Source: DASSHC01 sp035693105 (lineage in GTDB: Bacteria; Chloroflexota; Chloroflexia; Thermomicrobiales; Thermomicrobiaceae). From it: a DNA stretch of 5,300 nt. Shown here piece by piece: positions 1 through 5,300 of the stretch. The position numbers were made by a program, and so were the translations under genes. Position 1 is the stretch's first letter. Each line of letters begins with the position of its first letter. The stretch covers positions 1 through 5,300 of the forward strand of contig DASSHC010000272.1 in NCBI GenBank assembly GCA_035693105.1, given 5' to 3'. The notes under the pieces were generated by a model. The model was not told the origin of the DNA, did not search any database, and saw nothing but the letters and a program-made list of their open reading frames with translations.

Positions 1-1819
<1,819 letters not shown>

Positions 1820-1828
1820 CGCTAGTTC

Positions 1829-1834
1829 AATCTA
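1829..1834 (-). promoter_or_regulatory. Candidate -10 box for topA
   Basis: On the minus strand TAGATT (4 of 6 matches to TATAAT, with the important first TA and last T kept) ends 9 bp before the topA ATG. That is exactly the spacing of the much stronger TATAAC box before dprA. No good -35 is present at 16-18 bp. Together with the missing Shine-Dalgarno sequence, this suggests that topA may be made from a leaderless mRNA. The rest of the 204-bp gap between manC and topA (1820-2023) shows no gene and no clear terminator. Confidence 0.3.
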
Positions 1835-1863
1835 GAGCGTCCCGGAGGTCCAGCGACGCTCCA
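1833..1863. repeat. Palindrome upstream of topA, possible operator
   Basis: The 7-bp arms GAGCGTC (1835-1841) and GACGCTC (1855-1861) are perfect inverted repeats separated by 13 bp, and read as minus-strand RNA they extend to 9 pairs with one G-U. Arm centres are 20 bp apart, about two helical turns, and the structure overlaps the -10/-35 region inferred for topA. It could be a binding site for a dimeric regulator or, if transcription starts further upstream, an mRNA hairpin just before the start codon. No T-run follows on either strand, so it does not look like a terminator. That the inverted repeat exists is certain; its role is inference. Confidence 0.4.
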
Positions 1864-2023
1864 CTGGGTCGAATGGTTCGAATCCTGCTTCCTCACGTTA
1901 ATGAACGCCTACGCCGGCCGCGGGTCGCAGGCACCGTTCCGCCGCGGCGGCGAGGAGCAAATGGCAATCCCGTTCGGCTGCGGGCAACCATTAAGCGTAG
2001 TCGATTCCGCGCCTCATTGCAAC

Positions 2024-3121
2024 TCAGGTCAGGTCCAGCGCTCCGTTCTCCTTCAGCCGCTGCACCAGGCCGCGCACCTCCTGCGCGCGGGCGCGATCGC
2101 AGACCAGCACCACGTCGTCGGTGTCGACGATGACCAGATTTTTGACGCCGAGGGTGGCGATGACGCGGCGGTTGGCGAAGACGAGCGTCGCGTGTGTGTC
2201 TTCGGAGAGATGCGTGCCGCTGACCACCACGTTGTCGTCGGCGGTCGCCGCCAGCATCTCGGCCAGGCTGTGCCAATCGCCCAGGTCGGTCCAGCCGAGG
2301 TTGGCGGGCACCACGGCCACGCGGTCGGCCTGCTCCATGATGCCGTGGTCGATGGTCACATCGCGCAAGCTTGGCCAGAGCGCCTCCAGCACGCGCTCGC
2401 GGCGGGGCGTCTCCCAGGCGTCGGCGATGGCGATCAGCGTCTCGTAGACATCGGGCAGAAGCCGCTGCATCGCCTCCAGCAGCGTGCCGGCGCGCCAGAC
2501 GAACATGCTGGCGTTCCAGAGGTAGCGGCCGCTCTCGACGTAGGCGCGGGCGGTCTCGGCGTCCGGCTTCTCCTTGAACTCCTCGACTTGGTGCACGCCG
2601 AAGTCGTCGAGCCGTGCCAGCTCGTCGCCGGCGCGGATGTAGCCATACCCGGTCTCCGGGTAGCTGGGCGTGATGCCGATGGTGACCAGATAGCCATCGC
2701 GGGCGATCTCCGCGGCGACCAGCACCGCGCGCCGGAAGATGTCGGGCCGGGCGACATGGTGGTCGGCGGCGAAGGAGCCCATGATCGCGTCCGGATCCTG
2801 GCGGGCGATCAACGCCGCGCCGAGGCCGATGGCCGGGCCGGTGCCGCGCGGGCTCGGCTCGAGGATCACGTTGGCGGCCGGGATCTCGGGGAGCTGGCGC
2901 GCCACCGCTACGGCGTGCGCCGCGCCCGTCACGATGCGGATCTGCTCCAGGGGAACGATCGGCGCCAGCCGGTCAACCGTGCTCTGGAGCATCGAGCGGG
3001 GACCGGGGAGGGGGAGCAGGAACTTGGGCTGGCTGGCGCGGCTGGCGGGCCAGAGCCGCGTGCCGCTGCCACCGGCCGGGATGACGGCGTGGAGCGTCGG
3101 TGCCCCGTGTGAACCCTGCAC
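2024..3121 (-). CDS. manC: Mannose-1-phosphate guanylyltransferase (GDP-mannose pyrophosphorylase)
   Basis: Cytosolic nucleotidyltransferase making GDP-mannose from mannose 1-phosphate and GTP, a precursor for mannosylated glycans, polysaccharides and compatible solutes. The 365-residue product has the family landmarks in order: nucleotide-binding GGSGTRLWPASR (17-28), PKFLLPL (32-38), AADHH (118-122) with the metal-binding aspartate, EFKEKPD (181-187) with the sugar-phosphate loop lysine, LWNASMFVW (201-209), TIDHGIMEQ (256-264) and GWTDLGDW (276-283). The length matches the single-function form; the C-terminal phosphomannose isomerase domain of bifunctional ManC/AlgA proteins (about 470 residues) is absent. 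The start is GTG, 12 bp after the dprA stop, preceded by a G-rich GGGGGAAC that is only a weak Shine-Dalgarno match, and no later start fits before the GGSG motif. It is very probably co-transcribed with dprA. Specificity for mannose and GTP rather than a related sugar nucleotide is inferred from motifs. Confidence 0.9.
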   Translation of the reverse strand: MQGSHGAPTLHAVIPAGGSGTRLWPASRASQPKFLLPLPGPRSMLQSTVDRLAPIVPLEQIRIVTGAAHAVAVARQLPEIPAANVILEPSPRGTGPAIGLGAALIARQDPDAIMGSFAADHHVARPDIFRRAVLVAAEIARDGYLVTIGITPSYPETGYGYIRAGDELARLDDFGVHQVEEFKEKPDAETARAYVESGRYLWNASMFVWRAGTLLEAMQRLLPDVYETLIAIADAWETPRRERVLEALWPSLRDVTIDHGIMEQADRVAVVPANLGWTDLGDWHSLAEMLAATADDNVVVSGTHLSEDTHATLVFANRRVIATLGVKNLVIVDTDDVVLVCDRARAQEVRGLVQRLKENGALDLT

Positions 3122-3133
3122 GTTCCCCCGCTT

Positions 3134-4225
3134 TCAAGCACGCACGTAGTGCTGCGTGCCGACATTGCGTACCAATCCCTTGAGCTGCATCTCGAGCAAT
3201 ACCGCGCTGAGCTGGCCGATCGGCAGGCCGCAGTCGAGCGCCACCTCGTCGATGTGGCGCGGATCGACGCCGAGGAGCGCCAGGACACCCTGCTCTGCCC
3301 CGTTGGACGGAAGCACCTGCCGAGTCTCCAGCGCCAGCTGCCGCGTCGTCAGGTGCAGCTCGGCCAGGATGTCGTCGGCGTGCGCCGCAACGGTCGCGCC
3401 ATCGCGCAGGAGCTGGATCGTGCCGCCACTGTTGGCCGCCAGCGCCGAGCCGGGCACGGCGAAGACGGTGCGCCCCTGGTCGGCGGCGAAGTTGGCGGTG
3501 ATCAGCGCGCCGCTGCGGGCCGGCGCCTCGACCACCACCACGCCCAGCGAGAGGCCGCTGATCAGGCGGTTGCGCACCGGGAAATTGGCGGCGTCGGGCC
3601 GGGTGCCGAGCGGAAACTCGGAGACGAGCGCGCCCTGCGCCACGATCCGCTCGGCCAGCTTGTGATGCTCGGGCGGGTAGATCGTATCCAGCCCGCAGCC
3701 GAGGACCGCGATTGTGCGTCCGCCGGCGTCCAGCGTGGCGCCGTGCGCCACTCCGTCGATCCCGCGCGCCAGCCCGCTGACCACGGTGACGCCGGCCCGC
3801 GCCAACCCATCGGCCAGGCGCAGCGCCATCTCGCGCCCGTAGGCGCTGGCGCGACGAGTGCCGACGATGCCGACCGCCCCATGGTCGGCCGGCGTCAGCT
3901 CGCCGCGCACGTAGAGCACCGGGGGCGGACTGGGGATCTCGCGCAAGAGCCGGGGGTAGCCGTCGTCGGCCATCGTCAGGATCGTCACCCCGGCGCGCTC
4001 GACCCGCTCAAGCTCGGCATCGAGCGAGAGCTGCTCGCGGGTCGTGACCAGCGCGGCGGCGGCGCGCTCGTTCAGCCCGCTGGCCCGCAACGCCGGCATG
4101 CTGGCGCTCCAAGCGGCCTGGAGGCTGCCGAAGTACTCGATCAGCCGGGCCAGACGCGTGGCGCCGATGCCCGGCACCAGGTGAAAGCCCAGCCAGTACG
4201 CCGTGTCGCCCGTTCGCCCATCCAT
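3134..4225 (-). CDS. dprA: DNA-processing protein DprA (Smf)
   Basis: DprA binds incoming single-stranded DNA and loads RecA in natural transformation; homologues are also widespread in bacteria not known to be competent. From the chosen ATG it has 363 residues. An N-terminal helix-hairpin-helix/SAM-like region (about 8-60) includes VPGIG. The Rossmann-like DprA core (about 85-290) carries GTRRASAYG (122-130), SGLARGID (150-157), GCGLDTIYP (176-184), FPVRNRLISGLS (215-226), EAPARSGALITANFA (233-247) and VFAVPG (254-259). A C-terminal winged-helix-like domain (about 312-363) ends in HYVRA. The reading frame is open for another 49 codons upstream to 4372, but that extension is Pro/Arg-rich, runs straight through a clear promoter and precedes the normal family N-terminus, so 4225 is preferred. 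It lies 12 bp upstream of manC, likely one transcript. Confidence 0.96.
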   Translation of the reverse strand: MDGRTGDTAYWLGFHLVPGIGATRLARLIEYFGSLQAAWSASMPALRASGLNERAAAALVTTREQLSLDAELERVERAGVTILTMADDGYPRLLREIPSPPPVLYVRGELTPADHGAVGIVGTRRASAYGREMALRLADGLARAGVTVVSGLARGIDGVAHGATLDAGGRTIAVLGCGLDTIYPPEHHKLAERIVAQGALVSEFPLGTRPDAANFPVRNRLISGLSLGVVVVEAPARSGALITANFAADQGRTVFAVPGSALAANSGGTIQLLRDGATVAAHADDILAELHLTTRQLALETRQVLPSNGAEQGVLALLGVDPRHIDEVALDCGLPIGQLSAVLLEMQLKGLVRNVGTQHYVRA

Positions 4226-4234
4226 ACGGGCAAG

Positions 4235-4264
4235 GTTATACGGGAGCCGTACGCGGTGCGTCAA
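4235..4264 (-). promoter_or_regulatory. Sigma70-type promoter of dprA-manC, nearly leaderless
   Basis: On the minus strand a -35 box TTGACG (4264-4259) and a -10 box TATAAC (4240-4235), each 5 of 6 to consensus, are separated by 18 bp. Only 9 bp lie between the -10 box and the dprA ATG, so transcription should begin within a few bases of the start codon. No Shine-Dalgarno sequence is present or could fit. A small palindrome, TACGG-N3-CCGTA (4239-4251), sits in the spacer and touches the -10 box, and TACGGG occurs again at 4225-4230; these may be regulator contacts, but that is speculative. Confidence 0.75.
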
Positions 4265-4374
4265 CGCGCGGTGGCGAGCGGGTGGGGATTTGGGACGATT
4301 GGGCGTGGATGCCGTAGCCTTTGCTGGTGACGGGAGGGCGTAGTGAACGGCGTGCGGCAATCTATCGGGCACCA

Positions 4375-4438
4375 GCGCCGGGGTCGCGCGGGACTAGAAC
4401 TCCCGCGCTGAGTCCGCGAAGCCCACTGAAGGGGCTGG
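4375..4438 (+). repeat. Hairpin repeat, copy A (left arm of inverted pair)
   Basis: This unit has two parts. A head hairpin has a perfect 8-bp stem, GCGCGGGA (4386-4393) with TCCCGCGC (4401-4408), and a 7-nt loop. A conserved tail (4410-4438) contains a second small hairpin, AGCCC (4420-4424) with GGGCT (4432-4436). The tail matches the reverse complement of 4645-4673 at 26 of 29 positions, and the match continues through the head (35 of 41 ungapped over 4398-4438). The presence of a second copy and the stem conservation point to a dispersed REP/MITE-like element; its name and genome copy number cannot be told from here. Confidence 0.85.
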
Positions 4439-4493
4439 ATTCCCACGGCGCAGGCATCACGACCAAATGCAACATGAGCAACAGACATCGTGT

Positions 4494-4581
4494 GGAGAGA
4501 TGCTTTGGCTGCGGCCCCAGCATAGGGAGAAAAGAGAGATCCCTTCCCCTGTCAGCCTGAGCCGCAGCGAAGGATCTCTCC
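4494..4581. repeat. Inner inverted repeat of a second family
   Basis: The arms GGAGAGAT (4494-4501) and GCTGCGGC (4508-4515) pair with ATCTCTCC (4574-4581) and GCCGCAGC (4561-4568). The right arm can instead pair with a nearer copy: GAGAGATCC (4534-4542) with GGATCTCTC (4572-4580), extended by three more pairs past one bulged base. The right part, read from 4551 (GTCAGCCTGAG, then GCAGCGAAGGATCTC), resembles a motif type I recall from intergenic regions of many GC-rich bacteria. The pair is centred close to the centre of the outer inverted repeats. It is non-coding and probably mobile or recombination-derived. Confidence 0.75.
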
Positions 4582-4644
4582 GGTCTCTCCTCACACCAAC
4601 GTGTTCGAGAAAGAGGCTTGTCGAGCCCGGCGATAGACCAAACC

Positions 4645-4706
4645 CTAGCCCCTTCAGCGGGCTTCGTGGACTCGGCCCGGGAATTGCATTACCCGGCGGC
4701 CCCCGC
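4645..4706 (-). repeat. Hairpin repeat, copy B (right arm, inverted)
   Basis: This is the same element as copy A, in opposite orientation. Reading the minus strand, the head hairpin is CCGGG (4696-4692) with CCCGG (4681-4677) around a 10-nt loop, followed by the conserved tail (4673-4645) with AGCCC and GGGCT around a 7-nt loop. The loop sequences and outer stem differ from copy A while pairing is kept. A further GC-rich 5-bp stem, GGCGG with CCGCC (4695-4707), borders it. Copies A and B enclose about 206 bp. Confidence 0.85.
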
Positions 4707-4867
4707 CGCCCACGCAGAGGAAAATGCGACGCCCCCACCCTTGTCCGCACATCGGCCGGCACGCCAACTCAGCCTATGCACGCGGCTATGGAAGTGCCAC
4801 GCATCGCACGAACACGCACGGCGAGCGGGGCTCGGATCATCACAGCAATCTCTCGCGCCGCCCGGTG

Positions 4868-4874
4868 GGAGGTG
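4868..4874 (+). promoter_or_regulatory. Strong ribosome binding site deciding the start at 4881
   Basis: GGAGGTG is a full 7-base match to the 16S anti-Shine-Dalgarno sequence and its GGAGG core lies 8 bp before ATG 4881. It decides against the in-frame ATGs further upstream (4467, 4776, 4788), which lack such a site. Confidence 0.7.
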
Positions 4875-4880
4875 TCGTCG

Positions 4881-5177
4881 ATGCGAATGCATGCATGGTT
4901 GGGCAAGCTTCCCTTGCTGGTGGGTCTCGTCGCCTCTGGAGCGCTACTGGTCGCTCTCTCGCGCGGTGGGCCGGACTGGCTGGAAGTCCTCTGCTTCGTG
5001 GTGCTTCTATTCTGGCTGGTCGTCTATCGGCTGGTGACGCCCACCGATTCTTATCACGACCGGGTCTACGATTACGCTGAGTTCATGAAGAGCGGAGGTT
5101 TCCACACCCGCGCCTGGATCGACGGCATGGTCGAGCGTCCCACGAGTGACGAGCCGCCGCCTCGGCAGGAGCGCTGA
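4881..5177 (+). CDS. Small two-helix membrane protein, function unknown
   Basis: The 98-residue product is not one I recognise. Residues about 8-27 (LPLLVGLVASGALLVAL) and about 33-52 (LEVLCFVVLLFWLVVY) are two hydrophobic segments long enough to span the membrane, joined by a short SRGGPDW turn. A soluble, charged tail follows (about 53-98) with VYDYAEFMKSGGFHTR and a proline/acid-rich end. Arg2, His4 and Lys9 before the first helix and Arg50 after the second suggest that both termini are cytoplasmic. The reading frame is open back to 4467, but that part is repeat translation, and the start at 4881 has an excellent Shine-Dalgarno sequence. A second in-frame ATG follows at 4887. No neighbour of known function suggests a role. 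A real, expressed gene is likely but not proven. Confidence 0.65.
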   Translation: MRMHAWLGKLPLLVGLVASGALLVALSRGGPDWLEVLCFVVLLFWLVVYRLVTPTDSYHDRVYDYAEFMKSGGFHTRAWIDGMVERPTSDEPPPRQER

Positions 5178-5209
5178 GGCGCCCTTCGCGCCGGCTCGCG
5201 CGTGACCCA

Positions 5210-5218
5210 TGCTAGAAT
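5210..5218 (+). promoter_or_regulatory. Extended -10 promoter before the aldolase-like gene
   Basis: TGC-TAGAAT is an extended -10 element (TG, one base, then 5 of 6 matches to TATAAT). No good -35 lies at 16-18 bp, which is usual for extended -10 promoters. The predicted start, near 5225, would leave a leader of roughly 15-20 bases containing the AGGGAGG ribosome binding site, so the following gene appears to have its own promoter, separate from the membrane-protein gene. Confidence 0.5.
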
Positions 5219-5241
5219 GCCGGCGTGTGAAGGGAGGCGCG

Positions 5242-5300
5242 GTGCGGCCGAACGAGCTGAAGCGCAAGCTGCGCGCGGGCCAGACGGTGGTCGGCTGCTT
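5242..5300 (+). CDS. N-terminus of a probable HpcH/HpaI-family aldolase, cut by the window
   Basis: Only 19 codons and two bases are present. The translation begins MRPNELKRKLRAGQTVVGC. The pattern N-x-LK-x-x-L-x-x-G-x-x-V-x-G is typical of the start of HpcH/HpaI aldolases (class II pyruvate aldolases cleaving 4-hydroxy-2-oxo acids such as 2-keto-3-deoxy sugar acids), where it precedes the first barrel strand. No catalytic residue is within the window, so the family call rests on this short match alone and substrate cannot be inferred. The start is GTG, with GGAGG ending 4 bp upstream, a little close but usable; an earlier GTG at 5225 is followed at once by a stop. Confidence 0.5.
   Translation, partial: MRPNELKRKLRAGQTVVGC

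Larger units (their letters stand above)
4265..4880. other. Gene-free divergent intergenic region filled with repeats
   Basis: This stretch separates the dprA promoter from the plus-strand membrane-protein gene. I find no convincing coding sequence. Open frames across it translate the hairpin repeats described separately and show no family motif. The part between about 4460 and 4660 looks clearly less GC-rich than the flanking genes. From about 4707 to 4860 I see no repeat and no strong promoter, although the promoter of the downstream membrane-protein gene must lie here if that gene is transcribed on its own. Confidence 0.7.

Noticed and set aside
1869..1896. GGTTCGAATCC, an exact tRNA T-loop (B box) match, followed by TGCTTCCTC, as a possible tRNA or attachment-site remnant
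   Set aside because: Only two of five T-stem pairs form, no matching acceptor, D-arm or anticodon arm exists upstream, and there is no CCA. It is most likely chance within a TCGAAT direct repeat.
1939..1950. 12-bp perfect palindrome CCGCCGCGGCGG downstream of manC
   Set aside because: It is simple GC-only sequence likely to arise by chance at this base composition, with no T-run on either side.
1901..3112. 403-codon plus-strand open frame
   Set aside because: It is antisense to manC, with low-complexity Arg/Ala/Gly/His translation and no recognisable domain.
3149..4330. 393-codon plus-strand open frame
   Set aside because: It is antisense to dprA, which carries every family motif on the other strand.
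4343..4411. 22-codon GTG-started frame preceded by GGGAGG at 4332-4337
   Set aside because: It is very short, its 3' part lies inside the hairpin repeat, and the product has no recognisable features. At most it is a remnant cut off by repeat insertion.
4321..4762. Open frames on both strands (4321-4560 plus, 4457-4762 minus) that both contain SPRSPLKGL
   Set aside because: The shared peptide is the translation of the two inverted copies of the hairpin repeat, not evidence of related proteins.
5178..5192. GGCGC-CCTTC-GCGCC hairpin right after the membrane-protein stop codon
   Set aside because: The stem is only 5 bp and no T-run follows, so an intrinsic terminator is not supported.
5007..5267. 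86-codon minus-strand open frame
   Set aside because: It is antisense to the membrane-protein gene and overlaps the start of the aldolase-like gene; no motif supports it.

Overview
This is a GC-rich bacterial chromosomal window holding three housekeeping-type genes on the minus strand and two genes on the plus strand. I see no phage genes, transposase, CRISPR array or RNA gene. The base composition, a dprA promoter that fires almost at its start codon, the single-domain ManC type and the style of the intergenic repeats remind me of GC-rich Chloroflexota (Thermomicrobia-like). That is an impression only; an actinobacterial-type genome cannot be excluded from the sequence alone.

Minus strand, in the direction of transcription: dprA (4225-3134, DNA-processing protein) is followed after 12 bp by manC (3121-2024, mannose-1-phosphate guanylyltransferase). 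After a 204-bp gap comes topA (from 1819, running off the left edge), DNA topoisomerase I. topA is the largest gene here but has no stop codon inside the window, so a simple ORF scan misses it and reports long antisense open frames in its place. dprA has a clear sigma70-type promoter whose -10 box lies 9 bp before the ATG, implying a nearly leaderless mRNA. topA has a weaker -10-like box at exactly the same distance, no Shine-Dalgarno sequence, and a palindrome over its promoter region.

The divergent intergenic region (4226-4880) contains no convincing gene. It carries a nested palindromic structure: two copies of a ~62-bp hairpin-bearing repeat in inverted orientation (4375-4438 and 4645-4706) enclose a second inverted-repeat pair (4494-4581). 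The second pair resembles a widespread type of bacterial intergenic repeat. Open frames through this region are repeat translations.

Plus strand, right end: a 98-residue two-helix membrane protein of unknown function (4881-5177) with a strong ribosome binding site. After it, behind its own extended -10 promoter, come the first 19 codons of a gene whose N-terminus looks like the HpcH/HpaI aldolase family (5242 onward).

Functionally, dprA (ssDNA/RecA handling in transformation) and topA (supercoil relaxation) are both DNA-metabolism genes and are often neighbours in bacteria. manC (GDP-mannose for glycans) is the odd one between them. No undescribed defence or mobile system is evident. The most unusual items are the composite inverted repeat, the leaderless promoter layout and the Lys/Ala-rich N-terminal tail on topoisomerase I.
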